This document shows positions 30,305 through 40,160 of a stretch of 64,000 nucleotides of DNA, piece after piece. Location: NCBI GenBank assembly GCA_016722445.1, contig JADKIZ010000006.1:124001-188000 (forward strand). Reading direction: 5' to 3'. Below the pieces are notes generated by a model that worked only from the letters and a program-made list of their open reading frames with translations, did not search any database and was not told where the DNA came from. The position numbers and the translations under genes were made by a program. The stretch is from Flavobacteriales bacterium. GTDB lineage: Bacteria > Bacteroidota > Bacteroidia > Flavobacteriales_D > Sanyastnellaceae. Positions within the stretch are counted from its first letter, which is position 1; the number at the start of each line of letters is the position of its first letter.

Positions 30305-31183
30305 ATGGTAGCCACCCGACAGCCCAGAAGGAAAAAGCTGATGAAGAAGCTGAAAAGCCGCTTCAGGCTTACGGTGTTGAACGAAAATACGTTTGAGGAA
30401 AAGCTGTCATATTCCCTAACGCCGCTGAACCTGATCATCATGTTTGGCGGACTCCTCATCGTTTTTGGTGCTTTGATTTATCTGTTGGTGGCTTTTACAC
30501 CCCTCAAGAATTATGTGATACCGGATATCGCTGATGCCACTTTGCGTGAAGAAGCGCACCATGCCCGGGTTACGGTTGATTCTTTGCTGGAGGTCACCCG
30601 GAAAAATGAACGATACATCAATGATCTCCGTGTAATTTTATCCGGAGGAACATTGAGCAATGCCGCGGATACAGCGGCTCCTGAGGTCGTTGGTCAATCA
30701 AATCTCAATTATCAGGTAGGTGATGTGGATGACGCTTTGCGGCAGCGATTGTCTGAGGAAGATCGGTATAGTTTGGAGGTTCAAGAAGAAACCAACACCG
30801 CACGTCGAAGTTTTTTGTTATATAAACCAGTGAATGGCACTCTTTCCGGGGGATTTGACCCGAAAGAAGGGCATTTTGGGATTGACTTGATTGCACCTAA
30901 AGACGATCCTGTCAAAGCAGTTTTAGATGGCACCGTGATAGTTGCCTCATTTACTGCTGATGGCGGTAATGTGATCCAGATACAGCACACCAACAACATC
31001 ATTTCTGTTTACAAACACAATTCCGCACTGTTGAAGAAAATGGGCGATGTCGTGAAGGCAGGTGAATCCATAGCCTTCATTGGTGATAGCGGAGATCACA
31101 GTGAAGGACCGCACCTCCATTTCGAATTATGGGAAAACGGGATGCCTGTTAATCCATTGGATTATATGTCATTTACGCAATAG
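30305..31183 (+). CDS. M23 family metallopeptidase, membrane-anchored
   Basis: About 292 residues from the ATG at 30305. A basic N-terminus (RKKLMKKLKSRFRL) precedes one membrane helix (LNLIIMFGGLLIVFGALIYLLVAF), a short helical region, and an M23/LytM domain (about 180-290) with the zinc ligands in GHFGIDLIAP and HLHFELWENG. It would cut peptide cross-links of peptidoglycan from the periplasmic face. It is divergent from porW-bactofilin, which suggests a role in shape or envelope remodelling with the bactofilin. It ends 7 bases before the convergent pfkB-type kinase. Confidence 0.9.
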   Translation: MVATRQPRRKKLMKKLKSRFRLTVLNENTFEEKLSYSLTPLNLIIMFGGLLIVFGALIYLLVAFTPLKNYVIPDIADATLREEAHHARVTVDSLLEVTRKNERYINDLRVILSGGTLSNAADTAAPEVVGQSNLNYQVGDVDDALRQRLSEEDRYSLEVQEETNTARRSFLLYKPVNGTLSGGFDPKEGHFGIDLIAPKDDPVKAVLDGTVIVASFTADGGNVIQIQHTNNIISVYKHNSALLKKMGDVVKAGESIAFIGDSGDHSEGPHLHFELWENGMPVNPLDYMSFTQ

Positions 31184-31190
31184 GGAAACG

Positions 31191-32117
31191 TCAGTCTTCC
31201 ACGTAAATTTCGAAATCCGTAAGCTGTACAAATTGTTCAACGCGCTCATTGATTTCATCACGTGTCAATTCAAGCAATCTGTCTGGACCGAATTTTTCGC
31301 AGGTAAATGATGCCATTGCTGAACCAATGATCACAGCACGCTTCATGTTTTCAAAAGAAATATTCTGTGATTGTGCAAGGTATCCGATAAAGCCACCTGC
31401 GAATGTATCTCCGGCTCCAGTTGGGTCTACGACTTCTTCTAGAGGTAGGGCTGGGGCGAAAAAGACGTTATGAGCATCAAAAAGCAAAGCTCCGTGTTCT
31501 CCTTTTTTAATGATCAGGTATTTCGGGCCCATTTTGAGGATTTTGCGAGCCGCTTTAACAAGAGAATATTCATTAGCTAGCTGACGCGCTTCTTCATCAT
31601 TAATGGTGAGTACGTCAATCTTAGCGATGACTTTCATCAAATCCTCCAAAGCGACATTCATCCAGAAATTCATGGTATCGAGAACCACCAATTTCGGACG
31701 AACCGGCAATTGCTCGATGACACGCATCTGCACAGCAGGTGCGAGGTTTCCGAGCATCAAAAAATCGCATTCCGTATAGGATTCCGGTACGATCGGATTG
31801 AAATCAGCCAACACATTCAGGTCAGTAACCAAAGTGTCGCGGCTATTCAGGTCATAATGGTATTTTCCTGACCAGAAGAAAGATTTCTCTCCCTTCTTGA
31901 TTTGGAGTCCTTCCTGATCGATGCCTCGAGAAGTCATTGTATCCAAAAATTCCTGTGGGAAGTCATCACCGACAACAGAAATAAGGCCCGAGCTTTTCAC
32001 GAAGTGAGAAGCAGAAAGGGTGATATAAGTTGCGGCACCGCCAATAACTTTTTCCCTGCGTGCAAAGGGGGTTTCGATGGAATCGAAGGCAACAGTGCCG
32101 ACTGCGATAAGATTCAT
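31191..32117 (-). CDS. PfkB family sugar kinase
   Basis: 308 residues from the ATG at 32117 (MNLIAVGTVAFDSI). Ribokinase fold: GGAATYITLSASHF early, and the PfkB signature 2 VDPTGAGDTFAGGFIGYLA with the catalytic Asp of GAGD. It phosphorylates a sugar or nucleoside-type substrate; specificity is not readable. A good -7 element lies 20 bases upstream. Confidence 0.92.
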   Translation of the reverse strand: MNLIAVGTVAFDSIETPFARREKVIGGAATYITLSASHFVKSSGLISVVGDDFPQEFLDTMTSRGIDQEGLQIKKGEKSFFWSGKYHYDLNSRDTLVTDLNVLADFNPIVPESYTECDFLMLGNLAPAVQMRVIEQLPVRPKLVVLDTMNFWMNVALEDLMKVIAKIDVLTINDEEARQLANEYSLVKAARKILKMGPKYLIIKKGEHGALLFDAHNVFFAPALPLEEVVDPTGAGDTFAGGFIGYLAQSQNISFENMKRAVIIGSAMASFTCEKFGPDRLLELTRDEINERVEQFVQLTDFEIYVED

Positions 32118-32136
32118 GGGAGAAAAAAAATTTTTG

Positions 32137-32144
32137 CAAAGATA
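32137..32144 (-). promoter_or_regulatory. -7 promoter element of the pfkB-type kinase
   Basis: On the minus strand this reads TATCTTTG, an exact TAnnTTTG match, 19 bases before the ATG. No clear TTG -33 box is found at the usual distance. Confidence 0.45.
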
Positions 32145-32284
32145 TTGTCTGAAAGCGATGAGATCGTAATATTGCACCCCCTTTTGAAAAAAGGCCCTTT
32201 GATGTATCGGTGTTCTATCCCAAAAACAACGGGATGCTGAAGTTGAGATATTTGACTGAGGTTACCAAGTAAACTCACTCAAAT

Positions 32285-32358
32285 TCCTCAGTAGCTCAGC
32301 TGGTTAGAGCACATGACTGTTAATCATGGGGTCCCTGGTTCGAGCCCAGGCTGGGGCC
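32285..32358 (+). tRNA. tRNA-Asn (GTT)
   Basis: Cloverleaf by hand: acceptor TCCTCAG, D arm GCTC/GAGC, anticodon arm CATGA-CTGTTAA-TCATG (anticodon GTT), variable GGGTC, T arm CCTGG-TTCGAGC-CCAGG. The 3' acceptor strand reads CTGGGG and then CCAG. Positions 2-7 pair, but position 1 (T) faces C, and the usual AG before CCA seems missing. The displaced 3' copy at 38455 has the expected CTGGGGAG ending. A terminator (GGGTTGC/GCAACCC, T6) follows. Confidence 0.9.
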
Positions 32359-32369
32359 AGTAATGGCGA

Positions 32370-32398
32370 GGGTTGCGGGAAACTGCAACCCTTTTTTA
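32370..32398 (+). terminator. Terminator after tRNA-Asn
   Basis: GGGTTGC (32370-32376) pairs with GCAACCC (32385-32391) and is followed by TTTTTT. It ends the tRNA-Asn transcript. The ~180 bases between it and the next terminator hold no gene I can support. Confidence 0.85.
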
Positions 32399-32582
32399 TT
32401 TTTGTTTACACGCCATTAGCACGCGCAGCTCCCACAAAAGATTCCATGTTTGACTGCGCATCTCTTCATTATTGATTTTTATATCTATTGGGGATTTCAT
32501 GATGTCTTGCGATGTTTGGATGAAGATGTAAAAGCTCCATTCTAACACTCAATATGCGGACGCCTCCGGAGGTACATCAAAC

Positions 32583-32612
32583 AAAAATCCCGACCACCTG
32601 AGGCAGTCGGGA
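32583..32612 (-). terminator. Terminator of the type A secreted protein gene
   Basis: TCCCGAC (32588-32594) and GTCGGGA (32606-32612) form a hairpin; on the minus strand it is followed by TTTTTGT. It lies about 46 bases past the stop at 32658. Confidence 0.75.
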
Positions 32613-32657
32613 CCATTTTTTAAACTTTTCAACCTATTTTAGGATGACTCATTTTGA

Positions 32658-34382
32658 TTATTGAACAACAAATCGTGCTGAGATTTTATGGTCGTTGTCC
32701 GTAAGATTCATCAAGTATACCCCGGGCGCTGCGTCCGCAAGCGAGACGATGTTTTTAGAATTAACCACCTTGCTTTGGTAAACAACGCGGCCGGTGCAAT
32801 CAACTATTTGCATCTGAGCATTGGTTGAAAAATGGTGTGCAGAAAGATCCAATTGGAAACTGCCGTTATTCGGGTTGGGTTGAAGGATAATTGGTTTCGC
32901 TTCGTTCATTTCTTCCAACCCAACGACTACTTCAACATTCACTGTGCAAGTGCACTCCGCAGTTAAGCCATTAGCGTCTGTGACGATCATGGTTACCACA
33001 TTATCTCCTTCATCAAAGACGTCGAATGTGGAGGGTGATATGCTCGCAGTTGCATCTGCGCAGTTGTCACTACTCCCGTTATTAACCTCATCTACCGTGA
33101 GTACTGCTGGATTTCCGGTTGAAACAACAACAGAGAGTGAATTCTGGCATATTGCAATTGGGGGAATATTGTCACCATTAGCGATAGTGAAGGTCCAGGT
33201 ATCGTTCGAATTGCAAATGTCCACAGCGTATACCACATAATCACCTACGGGAAGGTTTGAAATGCTGTTTTCAGATATCGACCATCCGTTCACCAAAAAA
33301 TCAATGGCCCCAAGTGCATTCTCAGTTTGCCATGTTGCTGAACCATCGGTGGAGTTCAGGCAACTCGCGTTAACTATTTCTTCATTTACAATGCTCAAAG
33401 GAGGTGCTATTGTAGCATTCACAGATACCTTAAACAAACCGTTATATGTGTCATAACCTTCCACGCAAAACCTGTATGTTCCCGCGCACAATTGCGTGTT
33501 CAACACCGAAGTACTGTTGGAGCCACCGTCATCATTATAACCAATTTCTGTTGCATTAGAATCGTATATACGGATATACGTATCAAAATCTGTTTCAGGA
33601 TAATCGGTTCTAATAGTAACATCACTTTTCTCAGCGATGGTGAACGAATACCAGACATCGGGGGATGAATTTCCAAGAGTATTGTTGTATTGGAGTGGCA
33701 CTCCGCTCTGGGTGCTAACAGGTCTATTTGCATTGATGTCACTTTTCGTAGTACCACTGTTAATCGTTGCGAAGTTGAGACAATCGCCTATGCTTGAACC
33801 GGCGGAGTATCTCCATGTAAGAGCCATTGCCTGATCGAACGGTCCTCCAAGGTAGTCATAAAGCCAGATACTACCGTCAATTCCCAGGTAAGGTATCCAT
33901 TGCGCCGGTCTGAAGTCGGCAGATGGATAGACTATCGGCATAGTTGTTTGCCCATCCCGAAGGTAGCCATTGGCCTCGCCATTTTGATCATCATCTTCGT
34001 GCGGATAGCAACCATCAGTTTCGGGAATGTCGGATTCATAAAATTTCATATCCGTCAAAAAGGTGGTACCAAATGACCGGTTCTGTGCTGACCAATACAT
34101 CCAGTCGGCATATAGATCCCAAGCTGGCGGAGTGGTTTGCCACGAACCGCACAATTCATTCATCCAGTACTGCGTTCCATCGGGATCATCGATAAAAATC
34201 CTGGTCTTCATGACCGGTTCCGCTACGCTCTCACCATCAGGCTCTCCTCCACCATAATAACCCGACCAGATTTTAAATTCAAAGTTTATGTCGTTATTGA
34301 GGACATCCGTCCATTGCGAAAAACCGCGGGTGTGAAAAGCCATCACCATAAGCATCGCCATCCAGAAGTAGTTTTTTTTCAT
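32658..34382 (-). CDS. T9SS type A secreted protein with PPC-like and HYR-like domains
   Basis: 574 residues; signal peptide MKKNYFWMAMLMVMAFHTRGFSQ. There is an N-terminal ~210-residue region rich in Trp and Tyr of unknown type (FKIWSGYYGGGEPDG, WYPYLG-like), then a pre-peptidase C-terminal-like beta domain (about 230-325, PDVWYSFTIAEKSDVTI, DFDTYIRIYDSN, NDDGGSNS). A short Ig-like part and an HYR-like domain (about 400-485, PPIAICQNSLSVVV) follow. The last ~80 residues form the type A sorting domain (LQPNPNNGSFQLDL, VYLMNL, RFVVQ). It lies inside the segment bracketed by tRNA-Asn and its 3' copy and is divergent from the histidine kinase; it could be a sensed or regulated product (inference). 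Confidence 0.85.
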   Translation of the reverse strand: MKKNYFWMAMLMVMAFHTRGFSQWTDVLNNDINFEFKIWSGYYGGGEPDGESVAEPVMKTRIFIDDPDGTQYWMNELCGSWQTTPPAWDLYADWMYWSAQNRSFGTTFLTDMKFYESDIPETDGCYPHEDDDQNGEANGYLRDGQTTMPIVYPSADFRPAQWIPYLGIDGSIWLYDYLGGPFDQAMALTWRYSAGSSIGDCLNFATINSGTTKSDINANRPVSTQSGVPLQYNNTLGNSSPDVWYSFTIAEKSDVTIRTDYPETDFDTYIRIYDSNATEIGYNDDGGSNSTSVLNTQLCAGTYRFCVEGYDTYNGLFKVSVNATIAPPLSIVNEEIVNASCLNSTDGSATWQTENALGAIDFLVNGWSISENSISNLPVGDYVVYAVDICNSNDTWTFTIANGDNIPPIAICQNSLSVVVSTGNPAVLTVDEVNNGSSDNCADATASISPSTFDVFDEGDNVVTMIVTDANGLTAECTCTVNVEVVVGLEEMNEAKPIILQPNPNNGSFQLDLSAHHFSTNAQMQIVDCTGRVVYQSKVVNSKNIVSLADAAPGVYLMNLTDNDHKISARFVVQ

Positions 34383-34465
34383 CGTGTTTTTTTATTGATT
34401 TTGTACTAAAGATTTGATGGGACAAACATGCCGGTTACTGCTTACCCCGGCAATCGTTGGATGCA

Positions 34466-37400
34466 ATGAGATGGATCGTTGACCACTACCCGGGCATCAT
34501 TGACTTCAATGATGTTGAAGTATTTTCACACCGATTGAAAACATCATTGTCCATAGTACGCCAATGGATAACTGCCACTGTTTTGGTGACAGCACTTGTC
34601 GCCGGCTCCATCACAATTCGCGCACAACAATCCATTCATTTCACGATGTATGATGTAGACGACGGGCTGGCCAACATGACGTGCAAAGTGTTGGGGCAGG
34701 ACAGTTCGGGATTTTTGTGGATTGGTATGCAGCCGCTCATGCGATTCGATGGTTATAATTTTAAAACATTTCCGTCTGACCCGGGCGACCCGGATAATAA
34801 TCTGGTTTCTGGAAACCATATGGCAGATGATGGCAAAGGCCATCTCCTGTTTACAAATCCTTCGGATGTTTGCTGGTACAATAAGGCATCCGGATTTATA
34901 GAACCTATTCGGGATAAAGGGCAGCCCATTCAATCCAACATGCTGGAGCTTGGGGAAAATTCTGAATTCTGGTGTTCTGACAAGGACCAATTCGTCAGGA
35001 TAAGAATGCCTGAACAAACCATCGAACGCTTCGCGATTCCCTCCGAATTTGTTCACCGGGATAATTCTACCACTTGTTTCCAATCCGGCAAGCTCTGGTT
35101 TTCAACCAAAAATGGATGTGTCCTTTTTGATCCCGTTCATTCCGAATTTAAAGAAGTCCTCCATGAAACACGTGATGAAAAATTCACCAATGACCAGAGA
35201 TTTCTTAAAGTGAATGATGGCCTGTTCTTTCTTTTTAGCAATCAGCTATTTTCCTTAACGGAACATGACGCGAAAGCAAGTATTGCAGTTCACACTGAAA
35301 AGATTGGATTGGAAAATTTGCAGGAATTTAATACGATCATCTGTTCCCGCAATGGCCGCTATGCGTGGGTGCATGGAACAAATAAGAATTTATACAGGAT
35401 CGAAATCAGGACAGGGAATATTCATGAATATTCATACGCCGGTCTGATATCATCGTCCATTCCCAGCCCTGCAAAGGTTCACCTCTTTGAATTGTTCAAT
35501 GGTGATATATGCATCAGTGCCTGGGATATTGGCACGTTTATTTTTAGCCATGGTCCGGAAACTTTCCAATTATTAACTACAGGTGACAGCTATTTATGCG
35601 CATTGCCTTTTGATCCTTCAATGGGCTTTTCGTTTCAAAGCAGCGACCAGGTGTTGTGGCTTGCTGGTTCACGTGTGGGTTTGGTAAAGGTTGAGTTTTC
35701 GCAGCCCATGATGTCCACTTATCGCCAGACGAGTTTCATCAATTCCATCGTCACTCAACCAAACGTGCGCACCATTGAAGAATTGGACGAACATTCATTG
35801 TTCTATTCGACGTTTGAGGAAGTAAGTCGTTTCGATAGAAATACACATGCGTTTTCACCCATTCCAAGACCTGAAAATGGATCTCCTTTTATGATTCCCG
35901 GTGGTATACGATACATGATAAAGGATAAGCATGACAATCTTTACCTGCACGGTTGGGATAACGATATACTTTATCTCGACTACAAAAACAAACGAACGAT
36001 TCATATTGCAGCACTCAAATATGATGTTCCGCTTCCAGCACCATCCAATGGGCTTTTTCTTGACTCACGGGAGAATCTTTGGTTTGGCGGAGGAAAAGGA
36101 ATGACAGTGATCAACACTGCGAATTTTACAGATCCCAAATTTGCCACATCCGATTTTGTTTATGTGAAAGGCCCACACCCGACTGACCTGTCGTTTGCCG
36201 CAGTATCTTCAGGAATTTCGGAAAGTGCTGATGGAAAAATCTGGATTGGCAGAATGGATGGTTTGTATATCTATGATTATGCAACAGACACATATACCAA
36301 GCAACAAATTGACGAAAGAAAACCGAACCTCGCCGTGATTACCATCCTGCGAGCTTCAGATAACCGGATGTGGATAGGTACGAGTGGTGGTGGTCTTAAG
36401 GTTTGGGATAAGAGTAAGAATAATTACACTACCTATTCCATCAAAGAGGGATTGCCGGACAATGTTATTTATTCACTCGAAGAGGATCACAAAGGCAATC
36501 TTTGGATGGGGACGAATAAAGGGATTTGCAACTTCAATACGAAAAATCTGACTTGCAAAACCTATACAGAAAAAGACGGCATTCAGAATTACGAATATAA
36601 TGGAAACTCTTCCGGAAAGACCTGGGATGGATGGATCGCACTCGGAGGAATCGATGGCTTCAACTTTTTTCATCCGGACTCCATGAATCGTTCTGCCACA
36701 ATTCCGCGTATTGTATTCACCGAGTTTAGTGTACAAGGTGAATCACGTCCGTATGCGGATTCGGAAATCCGTCTTGATCACAACGAAAATAATTTCTCCT
36801 TTGAATTTGCCGCACTCGATTTTTTCGCAACGAAGAAAACCAATACGCCTACAAAATGGATGGTATTGACAAGGATTGGGTCATGTGTGGCAACAGGCGT
36901 TTTGTAAATTATCCCGACCTGAAACCGGGCACCTATACATTGCATGTAAAGGCTTGCAACAGCTATGGTGTGTGGAACGAAACCGGAATTTCGAAAACCA
37001 TTTTCATTGCAGCTCCGTGGTGGGGAACGTGGTGGTTCAGCACTTTGGCGGTGCTGTTTTTTCTTTCAGCTGTTTATCTATTGTACCGATATCGACTGGC
37101 TCAGCAAACCAAATTACTCACTGTGCGAAACAATATTGCGAGCGACTTGCATGATGAGATCGGAAGTACACTCAGTAGTATTTCGCTTTCAAGTACTGTG
37201 ATTCAAAGGAAAATGCAAGATGCCAATCCTGAAGTGAAAACCCTGCTTCAGCAAATCGGCAACAATACCGACAACATGATGGAAGCCATGAGTGATATTG
37301 TGTGGACCATTAACGCTAAAAACGACCACTTCGAAAACATAGTCAATCGCATGAGGGCGTTTGCAATTGAGATCATGGAACCGCTCGATTGTACCGTGCA

Positions 37401-37740
37401 TTTTAATGTGAATGAAAACTTGCTCAATTTAAAACTTGACATGAAGCAAAGGAAGAATCTCTACCTCATCTTTAAAGAAGCGGTGAACAATGCAGCTAAG
37501 TATTCAGGTTGTAAAAACTTTTGGGTAAATTTTTCAAGACGAATTGATGGGGCAGTCATGCTTCAATTGAGAGATGACGGAAAAGGATTTTCAGTATCCG
37601 ATAAGGAAAATGGAAACGCATCCATGGGAGGCAATGGACTATACAACATGCATAATCGTGCCGCTGAAATACACGGCAAACTGACAATCAAATCCGATCC
37701 AGACGAAGGCACGACCCTTGAACTTTTCATCAGCGCATAA
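34466..37740 (+). CDS. Sensor histidine kinase with beta-propeller periplasmic domain, frameshifted
   Basis: About 1091 residues after repair. A membrane/signal segment (QWITATVLVTALVAGSITI) leads into a two-component-regulator propeller of ~14 short blades (SSGFLWIGMQPLMRFDGYNF, NRMWIGTSGGGLKVWDKS, GNLWMGTNKGICNF), a Y_Y_Y Ig-like domain, a membrane helix (about residue 860-885), and the kinase core: a HisKA_3-type H-box ASDLHDEIGSTLSS and an HATPase domain with KEAVNNAAKYSGC and DDGKGF. The frame is lost at 36836-36839; one extra A gives FFATKKNQYAYKMDGIDKDW. It phosphorylates the response regulator 56 bases downstream. The ligand is unknown; relatives often sense polysaccharide fragments. 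Confidence 0.88.
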
Positions 37741-37796
37741 AAAAATCATTGCAATCAATGAGTGCCGGATGAACAAACTGAAACCACATTTGCACA

Positions 37797-38438
37797 ATGA
37801 GTACAATGTCCATAGTAGTTTTCGATGATAACAAACCCCGCAGGGAATTGTTGCAACTGCTGATCAATTCAACAGAAGGGATGGAGTGTAAAGGCGCCTT
37901 TGAAGATTGCCGCGATGTGTTGAAGCATCTTGTGGACATCATGCCGGATGTTGTGCTTATGGACATTGATATGCCCCACGTGAATGGTATAGAAGGTCTT
38001 AAAATCATTCGCAAACAATTCCCTCAGATGAGGGTCCTTATGCAAACGGTTTTTGAGGATGAAGAGAAAATTTTTGATGCGATTTGTGCCGGTGCTGATG
38101 GATACGTACTGAAAAAAACCGCGCCTGATAAACTCCTTGATGCCATTCGTGATGTTCATGCCGGTGGTGCACCCATGACACCTATTGTAGCCAAACAAGT
38201 GCTGCAACTCCTCAACAATAAGCACCACAAAACACTCAAAAATAGTTTTGACCTTACGTCACGCGAGCAGGAAATTTTGAAACTCCTAGTTCAGGGGCTT
38301 AGCTATAAAATGATTGCTGCACAATGCAACATCTCATACCCGACCGTGAATTCGCACATCTCTCACATATACGAAAAGTTACACGTATCCAGCGCTGTTG
38401 AGGCGGTTACCAAGGCGATGAATGAAGGCTTCGTGTGA
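37797..38438 (+). CDS. NarL/LuxR-family response regulator
   Basis: 213 residues. The receiver domain (1-125) has the acidic pocket DD, the phosphoacceptor Asp in PDVVLMDIDMPHVNG, and the conserved Lys in GYVLKKTAP. The C-terminal LuxR-type helix-turn-helix (about 148-213) has LTSREQEILKLLVQGLSYKMIAAQC and TVNSHISHIYEKL. It pairs with the upstream kinase. The stop is 16 bases before the tRNA-Asn 3' copy. Confidence 0.95.
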   Translation: MSTMSIVVFDDNKPRRELLQLLINSTEGMECKGAFEDCRDVLKHLVDIMPDVVLMDIDMPHVNGIEGLKIIRKQFPQMRVLMQTVFEDEEKIFDAICAGADGYVLKKTAPDKLLDAIRDVHAGGAPMTPIVAKQVLQLLNNKHHKTLKNSFDLTSREQEILKLLVQGLSYKMIAAQCNISYPTVNSHISHIYEKLHVSSAVEAVTKAMNEGFV

Positions 38439-38454
38439 GTTCCTGGTGTTATCC

Positions 38455-38496
38455 CTGTTAATCATGGGGTCCCTGGTTCGAGCCCAAGCTGGGGAG
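38455..38496 (+). pseudogene. Displaced 3' half of tRNA-Asn (att-like repeat)
   Basis: Bases 38455-38494 match tRNA-Asn 32317-32356 at 39 of 40 positions, from the first base of the anticodon loop through the T arm to the acceptor 3' strand; the match stops abruptly on the 5' side. Unlike the full tRNA, this copy ends CTGGGGAG, the expected mature 3' end. Same orientation as the full gene, 6138 bp away. This is the layout left by integration of an element into the tRNA gene; no integrase gene is present between. Confidence 0.8.
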
Positions 38497-38505
38497 CTTC
38501 GATGG

Positions 38506-38534
38506 AAAAGCCACTTTTAGGCGTGGCTTTTTTC
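38506..38534 (+). terminator. Terminator after the response regulator/tRNA fragment
   Basis: AAAAGCCAC (38506-38514) pairs with GTGGCTTTT (38523-38531) and continues into T residues. It would end the kinase-regulator transcript. Confidence 0.8.
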
Positions 38535-39039
38535 ATTTTATTAATCCCCAACAATCATGAGTGTTTTAAACTATTAACCCATTCTATACCAGGTTTTTCA
38601 AAACGCTCATTTTCGAGGTTTAATTTCATAAGTAAGGTGACGCCTGAAATTGAACCTTGCCTCGATTAAAAGACTTTTCTGGCCATCATCGAGAATTCCT
38701 CACTTCGCGATTGCAACAATATGGGGCTTAATTATGTTGTATGATTTTCAATCACGACATAATTCTTCGTGACGGTGTGTGTCATAACCTCCTTAGTGTC
38801 TAAAATGCTTGGGTTACGCCAAAACAATGCAAACAATACAAGTAGCAATGCATCAAAAGCCTTTCAATGATATGGCAGGTAATCAGGAAGAGGAATTAGA
38901 TAAACAACCTTCACAGATGGTTTTCTATGACCATCAATCACTCGTTGCTCAATTGTGAAAATATCCTATCGAAAAATCGAGGCGATCAAAGGTGTTTGAT
39001 TGAATGGTTATAGCAACCCCAAATAGACATTCTTGGGGT
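38535..39039. other. Intergenic region without recognised genes
   Basis: About 500 bases with stop codons in all frames and no RNA gene I recognise. Near its right end AACCCCAA (39015-39022) and TTGGGGTT (39033-39040) form a hairpin overlapping the stop of the next minus-strand gene, without a T-run. Confidence 0.5.
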
Positions 39040-40032
39040 TCAATTCACAATTTCTCCAAAAGCACCGATAAAAAACATAAGATCCGCAATGGTTACCATA
39101 CCGTCGCCGGTGTTGTCGGCTGTGCATGCACTTACACACCCATAATCACTCATCAGGACAAATAAGTCATCTACATTGATGATGCCATCGCCGTTGAAAT
39201 CGGTAGCCTCGTAGCCTGCCGCAGGTACACTACTGCTAAAACTTCCTTCTTCGAGAATGATATAGCTGTTGAGGGCAGAATCAGAGCCGTCGGCAATTGC
39301 CAGTCGGATGTGATAAGTCTCTCCTGGTACTAGATCTCCCAAACTTGCGGTGATGGGCACTGTATAGCCATTCGTTGAAATGTTTTGTAGCAACGAATTT
39401 TCAACATAGTATGCAGTATTGAGTAGATCATTCACAGAACTGATTGTAATTGGAAGAGCGGGATCAGAGCCTGGTACAACTGCAATATTTACGCTGCTGT
39501 TTGTATAAGGACCCGAGAGACCCGGTCCACTCACGAAGAACGCAAACACATCATTGAATGATGTATTCACATACGTGGGATATTCATCGGAAGCGAAAAT
39601 GAAGTCAAAAGAAATATTGTCGCTGAGTGGCGTAAAATCAAATTCAAGTGAAGTCCAATCATAAACTTCATTGACATAAAATGATTGGCTAATGAGAGGT
39701 GGAACGGAATTGGCCACAGTCAGCAAATCTGGATCACAACATAAACCATTCACATAACTTCCGGCATTGGTTCCAGTTGACAGATCAGAAGCAAGGCCAG
39801 TGGCCATGACGATTCCATTAGCAATCCCAGTATTGGTCATTCCATCTGCAGAAATCATCTGTTCAGCCATGCCGTTGAAAGTAATGTTCGATATAGCAAC
39901 ACCTTCACCAAGTAACACCTCGTTCACGGCGGCATCTATTTCCGTCTGATTGGTGATAGGAGAATAATTGAACAATTGTGCATTCATGAATGCCGACAAC
40001 AAGAAGAAGAAGGCAAAATGTAGATTTTTCAT
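39040..40032 (-). CDS. Choice-of-anchor L domain secreted protein with dockerin-like tail
   Basis: 330 residues from the ATG at 40032; signal peptide MKNLHFAFFFLLSAFMNAQ. The body matches the choice-of-anchor L domain (INGIVMATG-like ANGIVMATGLASDL, FDFIFASDEYPTYVN, FNDVFAFFVSGPG). The last ~60 residues carry two EF-hand/dockerin-like calcium loops (DFNGDGIINVDDL and DNTGDGMVTIADL). Unlike its neighbours it ends there, without a recognisable type A or B sorting domain, so its anchoring is unclear. Confidence 0.85.
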   Translation of the reverse strand: MKNLHFAFFFLLSAFMNAQLFNYSPITNQTEIDAAVNEVLLGEGVAISNITFNGMAEQMISADGMTNTGIANGIVMATGLASDLSTGTNAGSYVNGLCCDPDLLTVANSVPPLISQSFYVNEVYDWTSLEFDFTPLSDNISFDFIFASDEYPTYVNTSFNDVFAFFVSGPGLSGPYTNSSVNIAVVPGSDPALPITISSVNDLLNTAYYVENSLLQNISTNGYTVPITASLGDLVPGETYHIRLAIADGSDSALNSYIILEEGSFSSSVPAAGYEATDFNGDGIINVDDLFVLMSDYGCVSACTADNTGDGMVTIADLMFFIGAFGEIVN

Positions 40033-40066
40033 GGTAGTTCTGTGTGTTGTAGAAGGGAGTATTGTG

Positions 40067-40074
40067 CGAAGATA
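40067..40074 (-). promoter_or_regulatory. Possible -7 element (TATCTTCG)
   Basis: Minus-strand TATCTTCG is one base from TAnnTTTG and lies 34 bases before the ATG of the choice-of-anchor L gene. Confidence 0.3.
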
Positions 40075-40160
40075 AGGCAAAAGCGGATGTTTAAAAATGA
40101 CGTATATGCAGCTTTGCGCATTTTATGTCGTCTGAAGTCATGGGTTCAGTCATTTTTTTG

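Noticed and set aside
32360..38455. Active integrative element
   Set aside because: Only the att-like repeats support it; no integrase, relaxase or transfer gene is present, so activity is not claimed.
39015..39040. Terminator for the choice-of-anchor L gene
   Set aside because: The 8-bp hairpin overlaps the stop codon and lacks a T-run on the minus strand.
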